Below are positions 35,108 to 46,076 of a stretch of DNA of 64,000 bases, one piece after another; the stretch's first letter is position 1, and each line of letters opens with the position of its first letter. Location of the stretch: positions 58,406,771-58,470,770 of the forward strand of contig NC_134705.1 in the NCBI RefSeq assembly GCF_043290135.1, written 5' to 3'. The stretch is from Rhipicephalus microplus (lineage: Eukaryota > Arthropoda > Arachnida > Ixodida > Ixodidae). Both the position numbers and the translations under genes were made by a program. The notes below the pieces were generated by a model. That model saw only the letters and a program-made list of their open reading frames with translations, did no database searches and was not told the DNA's origin.

Positions 35108-35383
35108 CAGCATATCCACGGAGTGAATGATGATGAGTGGGGCGAAGCGTCCGTCAGTACATCTGCACTTCTGGATGTCCGTTCGTTCTTGCTTCTGTCC
35201 ATCCGTCTGTCTGTGCATCTGTCCCTGCATTTGTCCCTGTGTTTGTCCATGCGTTCATCTGTCCGTGCTTCAAACAGACAGACAGACGATGGACGGACGC
35301 GGCCAGCGGATGATTCACAATTTGCCGATAAAACTCTCCGAAGCTTCGCCCCACTCATTATCATTCACTCCGTGGATATGCTG
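35108..35383. mobile_element. MITE with 41-bp inverted repeats and GTCC-type satellite core
   Basis: The arms 35108-35148 and 35343-35383 are reverse complements with one mismatch (start CAGCATATCCACGGAGTGAA). The core is a (TCTGTCC/GTCTGTGCATC)n-like run. The arm contains the GGGGCGAAGC and CACTCCGTGGATATGCTG words that end repeat G at 17209-17244 and occur at 47950-47995. No clear target duplication was found. Confidence 0.85.
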
Positions 35384-35792
35384 TGAGGTTGTTACTCCAT
35401 ACATGCATACATACAGGTGATGACCGATCCACGCCTTAAGAAGCTTCACTGCTAAAAGCTGGAAGTCCTCTTCTGAGGACAGAGTTGTGCTGGAAAGTTG
35501 AAGGGTGCAGTTAGTTTTTACAGGCAAAAACCCTGTTGCACGCGCTTATTGCGCACACCTGTTGTATGCAGGATGAGTCACGGTGGCTTTCAAGCGGTCA
35601 GCGAATACATTAAGCTCTACAATACTTGGTCCAGAATCTTTCAAAAGTGCATTTGAATCATTAGTATGTTTGAAGTGGGCGTATATTAACAGGTTTTCTT
35701 TGAGCACCTAATTATTTCAATACAGCCCATGCCAGATGTCTCCAAGAAGGTCGGAGCTCACTGGCTTTCGTACTGCCATCATTGCCTTTCAG
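35384..35792. other. Intron g-h, right part
   Basis: No feature recognised before the exon h acceptor. Confidence 0.5.
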
Positions 35793-35927
35793 TGATCAAC
35801 GCAGAAAATGCTGCCCACCGGTCTGAGAAGTTCGCCACGATGGCACAGCGGACACGGCAGGAGTACCTCAAGGACCTTGCAGCCAACTACTCGACCAACA
35901 CCACGCTCGACTCAGGACCCAAATTTT
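35793..35927 (+). CDS. SIPA1L: SIPA1L exon h
   Basis: Acceptor TTTCAG, donor GTGAGT. Phase 1 to 1. It encodes [20 protein letters not shown] then [19 protein letters not shown]. This is the C-terminal helical part of the GAP domain and is nearly invariant in the family. Confidence 0.95.
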
Positions 35928-36536
35928 GTGAGTGGTCATCTGATTCTTCGCAGTACTCTCAGTGGTGGCTACAGATGCCCGCTGTGATCTCTGATGGCTC
36001 TTCGTTGAATGGTGTCTTGTCTTGATTGTCTACATTTAGAACAACTATCCTTTGACATGAATGTAAACTTTGTGGCCGCGACAAGGCAACAAAATGGACG
36101 AGGACCAATACTAGACAGCGCAAGTGCAAGCTGACAATCTTTTCTGTGTGTGTGATGTCCCGTATTCTTCTTCATCGATTCTGTTTCCCTGTAGCGTGCA
36201 AAAAGTTTACCCATTGTACAATTAACTGGCCCTTACCCAGTTTGGTCTTTATAAATTGGATCTTTTTTATTTCTGCGAATAATATGTGCACCCCAAACTT
36301 GGCCAGGATCAGTGGCTCTGTACCATATTTCTTTGGTGTCAATTCGATGCCCTTTACTTCTCTGGAGTGAGGAAAATATAGAATAAAAAAAAAGACCACG
36401 GCAGTGCTGCGCGGGCTCGCTGAGTGAAGAAAAAGGGTGGTTGCCTGGCCGTCTGAGTAACCTTTGCATCATTGTCGACGTTGCCGCATGGAACATGCGC
36501 CGCGCATGGAACATGCAATCATGTCCTTATCAAGTA
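35928..36536. other. Intron h-i, left part
   Basis: No feature recognised. Confidence 0.5.
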
Positions 36537-36811
36537 CCGTATTTACTCGATTCTAACGCGCCCTCGATTGTAACGCGCACCCGATTTCCGCGACGAAAAA
36601 AAAAAAAAAAGTAGGACATCAATTGTAACGCGCACCCATTTTCCGCGACGGGAGAGAAAAAAAAAAGTCCGTAGGAGTCAACTTTTGCACATTGAGAACA
36701 AGTATTTGGGTTTTAATGCACTAAAGTTTCAAAATATAAAACACAGTCAAACAGCCAGCCCTGTAGCTAACATTGAGACCACTACGGCGGCGTTACGAGT
36801 TGCGTAATAGG

Positions 36812-38053
36812 TCAGTCCTCGTCGCTGTCAGACAACTCCTTATCACTGTCAACAGCCCAAAGCATTTCATCCTCGGTACCGTCCATGGCATTCGAGATGC
36901 CACATTTTTTGAATGCCTTGATCACCATGGCTGATGGTATTGCACACCACGCGTCCTTCACCCACGCAGCGAAGTCTTGCAGAGAGGCGCGCTTCATCCT
37001 GTTGCCTGGCGTGACATCATGTCGTTCATTGATCAGCCAGTCGGTGTAAAGCGCCCGCATCTTGTCCTTCAACGGCTTGTTCAGGCAGACATCCAGCGGT
37101 TGAAGTTGGGACGTCATGCCGCCAGGTATGACTACAAGGTCCGTATTGCACGCAGCGAGCTTGTTCTTGATCCGCTCGTCGAGATGGCACCTGAACGCGT
37201 CGAGCACGAGCATCGCTCGCAGGCCCAAACTGGCGCCAGGCCGCTTCCGCCAGACGTGATGGATCCAATCGGCGACCAGGTCCGTCGTCATCCAACCTTT
37301 CTCGTTAGCTCGCACGATTACACCACTCGGGAAAACGACTCCTTTCGGGAGAGTTTTCCGCTTAAATATCAGGTACGGGGGAAGCTTGTGACCATCTGAC
37401 GTGCAACAGAGCATTGCCGTCACCCTAGTTTTTTCGTGGCCCGATGTCAGCACGCGAACTTGTTTCGCCCCCTTTTTCTCGACGGTTGTGGTGCCAGGCA
37501 TGTCGAAATACAGAGGCGTCTGATCGGCATTCCCGATTTGCCCAAGCAGGTAGCCATTGTTGTGCCGCAAGTTGAGGACGAACCTCTGAAAACTGAGGAG
37601 CTTTTCTTCGTACTCCTCCGGCAACTTTTGGCATATGCCCGTTCGCCTTCGGAGGGAAAATCCTTTCCTTTTCATAAAGTTACTCAGCCAGCACCTGCTC
37701 GCTTTGAACTGGCTCCGCGTTAGCCCTTTTTCCAGGGCTAACTGCATAGCCCGCACTTGAAGCAGTTCCGTCGTCACGGGCCGCTGTGCCGCTCGCTGTT
37801 CAAGCACATACTCGGCGAGCAGCTCTTCAATTTTCGGAAACCGACCCTGCTGCGGTCCATTGAAGCCTTTACGTGAAGCCTTGCAGTCCACAATCTTCTG
37901 CTTCTGTTTCCGCCATTGTCGCACGCACGTTTCAGGAACTCCGAACGACCGCGATGCGGCCCGATTTCCGTCCGTTTCTGCACACGCGATTACTTTTCTT
38001 TTGAAAGCAGCATCGTGGTGCACTCGTCGAGTCTTCGGAGTCAGCCCTTCCAT
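36812..38053 (-). CDS. P1 transposase, intact, pogo/Tigger-type DDE
   Basis: 413 aa with no stop or frameshift. Residues 15-55 form a BrkDBD/psq-like helix-turn-helix (AAFKRKVIACAE, NRAASRSFGVPETCVRQWRK). Residues about 75-135 form a CENPB-type second HTH (FKASRCWLSNFMKRKGFSLR). Residues 170-340 are the DDE_1 catalytic core: Asp177 in GNADQTPLYF, Asp285 in LVLDAFRCHL and Asp321 in LQPLDVCLNKPLKD, spacing DD35D. The acidic C-terminus ends ELSDSDED. The start Met (MEGLTPKTRR) is shared with the MEGP start in the two deleted copies. All expected catalytic residues are present, so it may be active. It could be misannotated as a host gene, but the TA-flanked inverted ends show it is a transposon. 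Confidence 0.95.
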   Translation of the reverse strand: MEGLTPKTRRVHHDAAFKRKVIACAETDGNRAASRSFGVPETCVRQWRKQKQKIVDCKASRKGFNGPQQGRFPKIEELLAEYVLEQRAAQRPVTTELLQVRAMQLALEKGLTRSQFKASRCWLSNFMKRKGFSLRRRTGICQKLPEEYEEKLLSFQRFVLNLRHNNGYLLGQIGNADQTPLYFDMPGTTTVEKKGAKQVRVLTSGHEKTRVTAMLCCTSDGHKLPPYLIFKRKTLPKGVVFPSGVIVRANEKGWMTTDLVADWIHHVWRKRPGASLGLRAMLVLDAFRCHLDERIKNKLAACNTDLVVIPGGMTSQLQPLDVCLNKPLKDKMRALYTDWLINERHDVTPGNRMKRASLQDFAAWVKDAWCAIPSAMVIKAFKKCGISNAMDGTEDEMLWAVDSDKELSDSDED

Positions 38054-38155
38054 GCCGTCGATGTGAATGCACTACGATACGACGAACTCCTCAGCACACG
38101 TACGAAGTGCCGCACATGGTAAACACATTGGCAGAAATGGCCGACGCGCCATGCC

Positions 38156-38515
38156 AACGCCTCCTCTAGAAAGATGCCCGAGGAATGCCTCGCGCTTCCA
38201 GCAGAGTTGGCCTGCCTTCAGTTTTAAACAAGCTCCGCGCGGTGGCGCTCGCGACCAACACTATCATCACGGCGACGGGCGATACTAGCCCAAGCGTTTC
38301 TCATCTGCGGCCCATAGGGGCGCGTAAGTCGAGAGTTGTTCGAGACCTTCAACTGTGCACCACTGTTTTGGAGGCTATGCAAAGTGTTGCGTTGTTGCAC
38401 CGTCCGCCACAGGTGACGCTAGCGACCAAGAACATTTTCAAAATGAAGGAGAGAAAGGGCGTGGCAACTGTTTTTTTTTTCTCATCCGGCAGGCATCTTC
38501 TTAGAGAAGGCGTGG
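38156..38515. mobile_element. 360-bp MITE nested in P1 copy 2, 8-bp target duplication
   Basis: Direct repeats GCCATGCC lie at 38048+100 (38148-38155) and 38516-38523. The inverted ends ACGCCTCCTCTAGAAAGATG and (inverse of the right) ACGCCTTCTCTAAGAAGATG match at most positions. The other two P1 copies have a single GCCATGCC here, giving empty sites. The 8-bp duplication fits hAT- or P-type transposition. It lies in the 5' leader of the transposase. Confidence 0.9.
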
Positions 38516-38679
38516 GCCATGCCGACGCACATAGGGGGCGGCCATTTTTGACGTGTCGATGGCAATAGAATGACCCTATTCATTTTTTTTTTGTTTCGTA
38601 CTCGATTCTAACGCGCATGCGATTTATGAACTTGCTTAACCAGAAAAAAGGTGCGCGTTAGATTCGAGTAATTACGGTA

Positions 38680-39971
38680 CTCTGTGACTTTACAGTTGGG
38701 AAAAGCATTGTTGTTATCGCAATTGCTACTTAGTCGGCAAGTTTTAAAGATTTTCGGCTTTCTGATGCGAGCTTCCCCCTTTGTTGCCACTATGTGGACT
38801 TGCAAAAGCACAATGGACTTCTGTCGCCGTTGATTTCCCAGCCACAAACCTAAACATCTTATGACACACACTGCCCTTGAATCAGTGCTTCAGTGCGATC
38901 TTTCCGATGCCCAATCTTCATGTTGTCTTGTGCAAACTTCCTGCGACGACATGCTGAACTGTAGGCTAGGCCTAATAAGTGTTGGTTACTTTACGGTGGT
39001 GGTTGCGGGTGATTAAAATTGCTGTTTTGTGTGGAATCGACATAACTCTTTGTGGTTGCTCTACTTGAAAAAAAAAATAAAAGGTGCATGGGTGGCATTT
39101 TTAACACTCCAAAGATGGTTCGTTCGCTATTCAGATTTAACGGCTTTAAATATGGGGTGCAAGCCCGTGAAATGAACGTCCAGTAACGTTCAGCACACAA
39201 ATATTTGGTTGTGTTAATGCGTATTATCTATGCAGCCTGAGACGTAATCGGTGAATTTCAGCGATGGCGCTATCTTTTCATAGTTTTTTTTTTCTCACAT
39301 TCATTTTTTAGCAACACTAGGGTATTTCAATGTTAATTTTTGGAAATTTGGACGCTTGTAAGCATACCGCAACACATGCCTCGATTCTTGGCTGAACTCA
39401 TTTGTGCACGCGTTGCCTATGAAAAAAGTTGTTTCAGCTGTAGTGTGGATATTCACGACTTCGGTGACTTATATTATGAGTGGTTTATGCTATATTCTGA
39501 AATAAAATTTTCAGGAATTTTACCTCACGTAATAGGCACACCCAAAACTTGGTGCCAGATTTTTTTGAAAAAATGTGGGACTATTATGTGAGTAAATACA
39601 GTATACATGCTATACATGTCACCTGTTCGTTATACCACACCCATGTGATTTTATGTATTTCGTAACCGTGAGCTTGGTAACTGTGAGCAGCTAAAAATAA
39701 TTGGCTAGCTAAAAACGATGTTGCTATACATTTACCAGAATAATCTATTGGAGATAAAAGTGCCTGTCGCTTAAGATCCCTCTTGCTGAAAATTTTTTTT
39801 CTTGACGGAGCGAAGAACATTTGTTTTCTGCTTTGGGCTATGAAGATGGCACTCAGTGATCACCCTAAACAAGTTGTAACAAACAGAAAACATTAAAAGG
39901 TTTTTGCTACACTATTTCAGATGGCAAATTAGTTTTGTGGAAATTTCCAAAAACTGTTAGGTTAATGAAAG
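38680..39971. other. Intron h-i, between elements
   Basis: About 1.3 kb of AT-rich sequence with no recognised gene or bounded repeat. Confidence 0.5.
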
Positions 39972-40135
39972 TGTAGTGGAGCTTACACACTAACGCGTAT
40001 GCGCCTTTCAAACAGAACGGAAAACCCCGTGCTCTGATTGCGTGAGAACCTGTGCCGCCTTCGCCAGACTTGCTGTACGCCCGTTTTCCGTCGCGACGTC
40101 GCTGCGACTCCTCTGTTTGAATAAACATCATCGCA
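39972..40135 (+). repeat. 5' LTR of gypsy element A
   Basis: 164 bp, begins TGTAGTGGAGC and ends ATCATCGCA. It differs from the 3' LTR at six positions by my reading. AATAAA lies near the 3' end. Confidence 0.93.
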
Positions 40136-40189
40136 TTTGGTGGAGGCTGCTGAGATCCCTAAGCAGACCTGGAGCTCCGCTCTCGCAAG

Positions 40190-41476
40190 TTGGCCGAAAG
40201 ACCACCGTACAACATGACTGACGCAGTCGCCAACCAGCCCATCCCAACACAGCCAGCACCATCGACTTGCCCCGGCGCTACCCGTCAGCGGGACCCACCA
40301 ATCTTTAGCGGCAGTGGTGAGCAAGACGTCGAAGACTGGCTCTCCTTGTACGAAAGCGTAAGTGCCAGCAACAAGTGGGACAACGACTCTAAGCTCGCCT
40401 CTGTTATCTTTTACTTGGCTGACGTCGCTAAGCTATGGTTTACCAACCGCGAAACCGCCATCGCCAACTGGTCCACCTTAAAGACCCTCGTGATTGAAGC
40501 GTTCGGCCGACCAGAGGTCCGCAAACTCTGCGCTGAGCAGCGTCTACGCCACTGAGCCCAGCAGCCTGGCGAGACTTTTACTAGTTCTATTGAGGATGTG
40601 CTCGACCTCTGCAGGCGTGTTAACCCATCTATGCCTGAAGAAGAGAAAATTCAACAGATTCTCAAAGGCATTGAAGATGGCGCATTCCAGATGTTGCTGG
40701 CGAATAGCCCGACCACGGTGGCAGTCCTCGTAAGCCTGTGCCAGAGCTTCGATGAATTGCGTCGTCAGCGTTCCATCGCCCGACAGAGTGTCCCATCACC
40801 AGATTCAATCTCGGCCATCGCACTCGCAAACGGCAACGTATGCCAAGGAACTCTGTCGAACCAGATTGAAGACTTCATCAGGGAGGAAGTCGCCCGACAG
40901 CTCTCCCTGCTGCCGCATAGCGACGCGCCCACCACAAGCCTCCCTTCGACACTGCAGCAGACTATACGCACTGAAATTTACATTCAGTTCCGGCCCCTTA
41001 CCCATACCTACAGTTCCGGCCCCTTACCCATGCACTTCGGTACCATCTGATCTATCAACTGCCGGCTACGCACCACCTGTGCCATCTTCACCTCTCAGTA
41101 CGCAGCTGTGGTCGTGGGGCCCCCACCGCATCCAGTCGCCTTTTCGGCTCCACCTCATCTGGCCTCGCCTCTAGTTTACAGGCCCCCACCTCGCTTTTTC
41201 CGTCCATCTAATGAGTGGCGCACCCAAGACAATCGTCCTATATGCTTCGCGTGTGGCATCGCTGGCCACGTTGTACGCTTCTGCCGCCGCCGTCCCACAC
41301 GTGCTCACGCATACTTCGGAGCTCCTACCTACGCGCCGCAGCAGGCCACCACGTCTGCATATGAACAGAGGCACTCAGATTCGGATCGCCGCCCATCGAC
41401 TGCTCGTTTCCCATCCCCTCGTCGCCGATCGCCATCGCCTATGCGTCGTCGACCACCTCCTGAGGAGGGAAACTAA
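40190..41476 (+). pseudogene. Gypsy A gag, broken
   Basis: Starts MAERPPYNMTDAVANQPIPT. The capsid-like part includes DPPIFSGSGEQDVEDWLSLY. A TGA at 40553-40555 interrupts the frame, which otherwise continues (AQQPGETFTSSIEDVLDLCR) to about 41050. The nucleocapsid CCHC knuckle CFACGIAGHVVRFC follows in another frame (41108-41476), ahead of an Arg/Ser-rich tail. Near 40985-41035 a 27-bp unit (CAGTTCCGGCCCCTTACCCA) is tandemly duplicated, which probably caused the frame change. Confidence 0.9.
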
Positions 41477-41549
41477 TCAGTGCAGTTCCGGAGGCAAGAA
41501 CTGCAACTTGTGCGCAATTCCCAAGGCCTCCGTTTTCGCTGCGAAATGT

Positions 41550-42470
41550 TGTTGATGTCGATGTTGAGGGAGTCGCCACATTAGCGTTAATTGATACCGG
41601 GGCCGCAGTTTCTGTGATGAACGCAAACTTTTATCGGAAACTGAAGAAAGTGACCACATCTCTCCGTGGCATGGTACTGTCCACGGCTAGCGCGCAACGC
41701 ATTCATCCCTCGGCTGTGTGTACGGCGCGCGTCGTCATCCAAGATGTTTTGTACGTCGTACAGTTTTTGTTCTACCATCTTGCTCTCATGACCTTATCCT
41801 CGGTTGGGATTTCTTATCACGTCATGAAGCTATCATCGATTGTTCCCATGCCAAAGTGTCCCTTGTGCCAACATGTGAATTTCCACCTCCCGACTGTTCT
41901 CCTCTGCTCTGCAAACTCATCGCTGACGACGACATCACCTTGCCCCCAGAAGCTTCGGTCCCTATAAGCCTTTCATGTGTGGCGCAACCTGACGCCACGG
42001 TGGTGTTTACGCCATCTCCGGTTTTTACTGAACGCAAGGGCATCGTTCTTCCATTTGCCGTTCTTACAATTGCGTCTGGTTTAACCGTAATGCTGGTTAC
42101 CAACCACTCCAACTACCCCATTGGCTTACTTCGTGGCGAAACATTAGGATAGGTGCAACCTGTCGACCATATCGATAATATTATTCTTCCCGACGAAACG
42201 CCATGTCACATTGCCGCAATCACTCGTGCGTCTGAGCAATCAAGCTCGTCAGCCTTCGACAACGCTATTGACGCAGACCTTCCCCTCTCGCATCGCCGCC
42301 AACTTGTTGCTCTCCTTAACAAGTTTCGCTCTTGTTTCGACTTTCAAGAACCTGCTTTGGGCCGTACCACGACTGTCACTCATACTATTGACACCGGGTC
42401 ACATTCGCCTCTGCGACATGTCCTTACCGCGTTTCCGCCGAAGAGCGTCGCGTCATTACGGAGCAAGTAG
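41550..42470 (+). pseudogene. Gypsy A protease and linker, broken
   Basis: The frame near 41585 shows ALIDTGAAVSVMNANFYRKL, the aspartic protease active site (DTGA). A shift near 41740 moves to the frame containing LILGWDFLSRHEAIIDC, the protease C-terminal block. A TAG at 42150-42152 and a frameshift near 42420 ([11 protein letters not shown] against the expected RT lead-in) separate it from the pol frame. Confidence 0.88.
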
Positions 42471-42475
42471 ATGAC

Positions 42476-44827
42476 ATGCTTAAACGTGGAGTCATACAGC
42501 CTTCTCAAAGCGCTTGGTCATCACCTGTGGTTCTGGTAAAGAAAAAAGATGGCACCGTTCGATTTTGCGTGGACTATCGCTGCTTAAACAAGATTACAAA
42601 GAAAGATGTCTACCCGCTACCACGAATAGACGATGCTCTTGACTGTTTACAAGGCGCCGAGTACTTTACATCTTTGGATCTGCGTTCTGGGTATTGGCAG
42701 GTACCAATGGCTGAATGTGGTCGCCCTAAAATAGCCTTTGTAACGCCGGATGGCCTATATGAGTTCAAAGTCATGCCATTTGGGCTCTGCAACGCACCTG
42801 CCACATTTGAGCGCATGATCGATACCATCTTGCGTGCCCATAAGTGGAAAACTTGCTTGTGTTACCTGGACGACATCGTAGTCCTTTCATCTGATTTCCC
42901 GACACATCTTGTTCGCCTCCACGAGATTCTGACGTGTCTAACTTCTGCAGGCCTACAACTTAACTCCAAGAAGTGCCACTTCGCAGCACGAAAACTAACC
43001 ATCTTGGGACATGTCATCACAAGAGACGGTGTTCTTCCGGATCCCGATAAGCTTCGAGCTGTCGCTGACTTTCCGTTACCCACATCACTGAAAGCCCTAC
43101 GAAGTTTCGTCGGTCTCTGCTCCTACTTTCATCGCTTCGTGCGCAACTTCGCGTCCATCATCGCACCTCTCACAAGTCTGCTTTCCAACAGCAAAGGTAT
43201 ATCTTCATGGTCACCTGCATGTGACGACACATTTCGCCAGCTGCGCCACCTGCTGACCTCACCACCTATTCTTCGTCACTACGACCCTGCTGCTGCCACA
43301 GAAATTCACACCGATGCAAGTGGCATCGGTCTTGGTGCAGTTTTGGCACAACGGAAAGGCACCCAAGCCGAATACGTAGTCGCCTATGCAAGTCGCGCTC
43401 TTAAGAAGGCTGAATTGAATTACTCCGTGACAGAGAAGGAGTGTTTGGCCATAATCTGGGCATTGACGAAGTTTTGCCCGTATCTTTACGGCCGTCCTTT
43501 CGACGTGGTCACAGACCATCACGCTCTATGTTGGGTGTCCACCTTCAAAGACCCGTCCGGACGCCTGGGCCGTTGGGCACTTCGATTGCAAGAATACGAC
43601 ATCCGTGTCGTATATCGTTCTGGTCGCAAGCATACAGATGCAGATGCACTTTCGCGATCGCCATTAACACCAGATTTGGCTTCTCTATCACCCCTTTTTA
43701 CCACCTTGTCACCAATCGACACCACTGACATGCTTTCAGAGCAGCGTAAAAACCCATATCTTGCATTGTTACTCGACTACCTTACCGATCCGTCTGCTGT
43801 CCCTTCCACGAGAGCGCTACGCCGACAAGAAGCCCACCTTTCCGTGCGAGACAACATTTTGTACCGCCGCAACTACATGCCTGGTGGTCGGAAGTGGCTC
43901 CTTGCTGTCCCAACTCATATGCGCTCTGACATCTGCATGAATTTCCATGCAGATCCCCAAAGTGCTCACGCAGTTGTCCTGAAAACCTACGAAAGGCTGC
44001 GCCAACAATATTACTGGCGAGGAATGTATCGCTTTGTGCAGAAATACGTTCAGTCTTGCACCACTTGCCAACAGAACAAGACACCTCCGCGGCACCTTAC
44101 TGGCATGTTACAGCCGCTCCCATGCCCGGCTCGCCCATTCAACTGCGTGGGTATCGACCTCTATGGCCCCCTCCCATATGGTCGCTCTGGAAACCGGTGG
44201 ATTATTGTCGGCGTTGATCATCTGACACGCTACGCTGAGACTGCAGCTCTACCGACAGCGACCGCCCACGAAGTTGCACTCTTCATTTTGCGCAGCTTCA
44301 TTCTCCGCCATGGGGCTCCACGGGAATTGCTCAGTGATAGGGGTCGAGTGTTCCTGTCGGAGGTCATCCAAGCTATTCTCGCTGAATGCAATATTATCCA
44401 CTGGAAATCTACCGCATACCATCCACAGATAAATGGTCTCACTGAACGGTTCAACCGCACACTCGGCGACATGCTGAGGATGTACACCTCCTCCAACCAC
44501 ACTAACTGGGACACTGTATTGCCTTTTGTTACCTTCGCTTATAACACCGCGACGCAAGGGACTACCGGTTTTTCCCCGTTCTTTCCGTTGTACCGCCGCG
44601 AACCTTCTCACCCACTCGACACTATACTCCCGTACCGCCCTGATGCATCAGAGTGCTCCCCGCTTTCGGAAGTCGCCAGATACGCTGAAGACTGCCGTCA
44701 GTTGGCTCGGTCTATGACAAGTAAGGCTCAAGGTCTACAAAAAACCCGGCATGACGACGTTCATCACATAGTGCCCACATTTCGTACTGGCTCCCTTGTG
44801 TGGCTTTGTTCCTGGCCTGTCTTCTAA
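42476..44827 (+). CDS. Gypsy A pol: RT, RNase H, integrase (783 codons open)
   Basis: RT motifs: [22 protein letters not shown] (Asp68), [13 protein letters not shown] and YLDD at residues 130-133. RNase [18 protein letters not shown] and [15 protein letters not shown], with ADALSR at its end. Integrase: H2C2-type zinc region ([20 protein letters not shown] ... CTTCQ), then core blocks [22 protein letters not shown] and [15 protein letters not shown] holding the D, D and E residues. The annotated Met is the first in the frame; the true protein would be processed from a gag-pol precursor. A frameshift near 44805 moves the C-terminal end (LARYHGPHHVIDATSPVNY) into another frame, ending at 44999. 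Confidence 0.94.
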   Translation: MLKRGVIQPSQSAWSSPVVLVKKKDGTVRFCVDYRCLNKITKKDVYPLPRIDDALDCLQGAEYFTSLDLRSGYWQVPMAECGRPKIAFVTPDGLYEFKVMPFGLCNAPATFERMIDTILRAHKWKTCLCYLDDIVVLSSDFPTHLVRLHEILTCLTSAGLQLNSKKCHFAARKLTILGHVITRDGVLPDPDKLRAVADFPLPTSLKALRSFVGLCSYFHRFVRNFASIIAPLTSLLSNSKGISSWSPACDDTFRQLRHLLTSPPILRHYDPAAATEIHTDASGIGLGAVLAQRKGTQAEYVVAYASRALKKAELNYSVTEKECLAIIWALTKFCPYLYGRPFDVVTDHHALCWVSTFKDPSGRLGRWALRLQEYDIRVVYRSGRKHTDADALSRSPLTPDLASLSPLFTTLSPIDTTDMLSEQRKNPYLALLLDYLTDPSAVPSTRALRRQEAHLSVRDNILYRRNYMPGGRKWLLAVPTHMRSDICMNFHADPQSAHAVVLKTYERLRQQYYWRGMYRFVQKYVQSCTTCQQNKTPPRHLTGMLQPLPCPARPFNCVGIDLYGPLPYGRSGNRWIIVGVDHLTRYAETAALPTATAHEVALFILRSFILRHGAPRELLSDRGRVFLSEVIQAILAECNIIHWKSTAYHPQINGLTERFNRTLGDMLRMYTSSNHTNWDTVLPFVTFAYNTATQGTTGFSPFFPLYRREPSHPLDTILPYRPDASECSPLSEVARYAEDCRQLARSMTSKAQGLQKTRHDDVHHIVPTFRTGSLVWLCSWPVF

Positions 44828-45045
44828 GCTTCTCGCCCGGTACCATGGTCCACACCATGTCATTGACGCAACCTCGCCGGTGAATTACATCATCGAGCCC
44901 CTAACACAATCGCCAGATTTGCGCCGTCAAGGACGCGAGACCGTGCACGTCGACCGTCGCAAGCCCTACTACGACCCCCTCATTGTTCCTACTCCCTGAG
45001 TCGCCAGGATGGCTACTCTTCACTCAGGGGAGGGGGGGGGGGTAT

Positions 45046-45209
45046 TGTAGTGGAGCATACGCACTAACGCGTATGCGCCTTTCAAACAGAACGGAAAACC
45101 CCGTGCTCTGATTGCGCGAGAACCTGTGCCGCCTTCGCCAGACTTGCCGTACGCCTGTTTTCCGTCGCGACCTCGCTGCGACTCCTCTGTTTGAATAAAC
45201 ATCATCGCA
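45046..45209 (+). repeat. 3' LTR of gypsy element A
   Basis: 164 bp, same boundaries TG...CA as the 5' LTR. It directly follows a G-rich polypurine tract. Confidence 0.93.
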
Positions 45210-46076
45210 AAAAGAAAAAATTGCAATGATTCATTTGTAGCAGAAACGCCAGGCATGCGTGGAACGTGCAGCGCAGTAACAGTAGAAGCTGGAATAACGG
45301 CCTTTCTGGAGCCTTTTGTAAACTTTCTTGGGGCAGCCGCTACAAGTACACGCACTATGGCACAAGCCATCATAATTTTACTTATGTAGGGAAGTACCTA
45401 TTATGCCATTATTTGTTATTCTTCAGAGAATCTAAGGCACCCGTTGCATATCTGTAAAGCAACTGCGGAATCAACAGAGTGCACTCGCACTTTATTGATG
45501 CCGGTGTCGATTACAATTAAGAACTATTGCTGAGCCCTTTGTAATGAGTTGAAATTCAATAACCTACTCGTTGTGCAATTCTCTTCATGTGATGCCTGGC
45601 TCTCATGGTACTCTTCTACCATGCTTGATTACATAGGGTAACGTGATTCCTCGCTTGACACGGTGCCTGCATAAGTAGCTTTTGTGTAGGAGTTTCAAGC
45701 ACAGGCGTGGCTCTGTGGTAGAACACTAGATTGCCATGCAGTGGGCTCGGATTCAAAATCCTGCATTTTTTTTTCTTCTTTCGCATGATAGTAGTTCCAG
45801 ACACTAGTCGTGGTGACAGACGACAACGCCGCCTAACTCAGCTGTTGCAATCTTTAAGTAGGTTTCGCTGTAAAAGTCGCAAAGGAAATGCACGTGAATT
45901 TGATAAAGAAAGTTTAGGTCTCATTGACTTAAATCATTCTTTGTGAAAAATACATATGGGCTTACCTTTCGGCTCTATACTACGTCGTTGCTTGTGACTG
46001 TGTCCATATGTTGTATTTTGTGTGCCAACACGTAGGCTATTTTGTTGACGTACAATTCTTCGCCATATATTTGCAG
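45210..46076. other. Intron h-i, right part
   Basis: Holds the SINE head at 45703-45770; otherwise no feature recognised. Confidence 0.5.
45703..45770 (+). mobile_element. tRNA-like SINE head, second type
   Basis: An A-box-like TGGCTCTGTGGTAG at 45709-45722 and a B-box-like GGATTCAAAATCC at 45749-45761 are spaced as in a tRNA, followed by a T-rich run. The 3' body does not match the SINE at 9978. It lacks a folded anticodon arm I could defend, so it is called SINE-derived rather than a tRNA gene. Confidence 0.5.

Larger units (their letters stand above)
36537..38677 (-). mobile_element. Pogo-like DNA transposon, family P1, full-length copy 2
   Basis: The left end CCGTATTTACTCGATTCTAA and the right end (inverse CCGTAATTACTCGAATCTAA) are flanked by TA at 36535-36536 and 38678-38679. 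Subterminal repeats of AACGCGCACC occur at both ends. It carries an unbroken transposase on the minus strand and, upstream of it, a 360-bp nested MITE. It is the only complete member of P1 in the window. Confidence 0.95.
39972..45209 (+). mobile_element. Ty3/gypsy LTR retrotransposon, element A (5.2 kb)
   Basis: Two 164-bp LTRs enclose gag and pol in the order gag, protease, RT, RNase H, integrase. A primer-binding-site candidate TGGTGGAGGCTGCTGAG starts two bases after the 5' LTR (40138). A purine tract (AGGGGAGGGGGGGGG) precedes the 3' LTR. Flanks GAAAG and AAAAG could be a 5-bp duplication with one mismatch. No envelope gene. Gag and the gag-pol junction are broken; RT to integrase is one open frame. 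Confidence 0.95.

Noticed and set aside
36812..38053. Reading the 413-aa protein as a host jerky/TIGD-like gene
   Set aside because: It lies inside TA-flanked inverted ends and two other copies of the element occur in the same window, so it is a transposon gene.
39967..45214. Clean target duplication for gypsy A
   Set aside because: GAAAG and AAAAG differ at one base and the region is A-rich, so I only treat it as possible.
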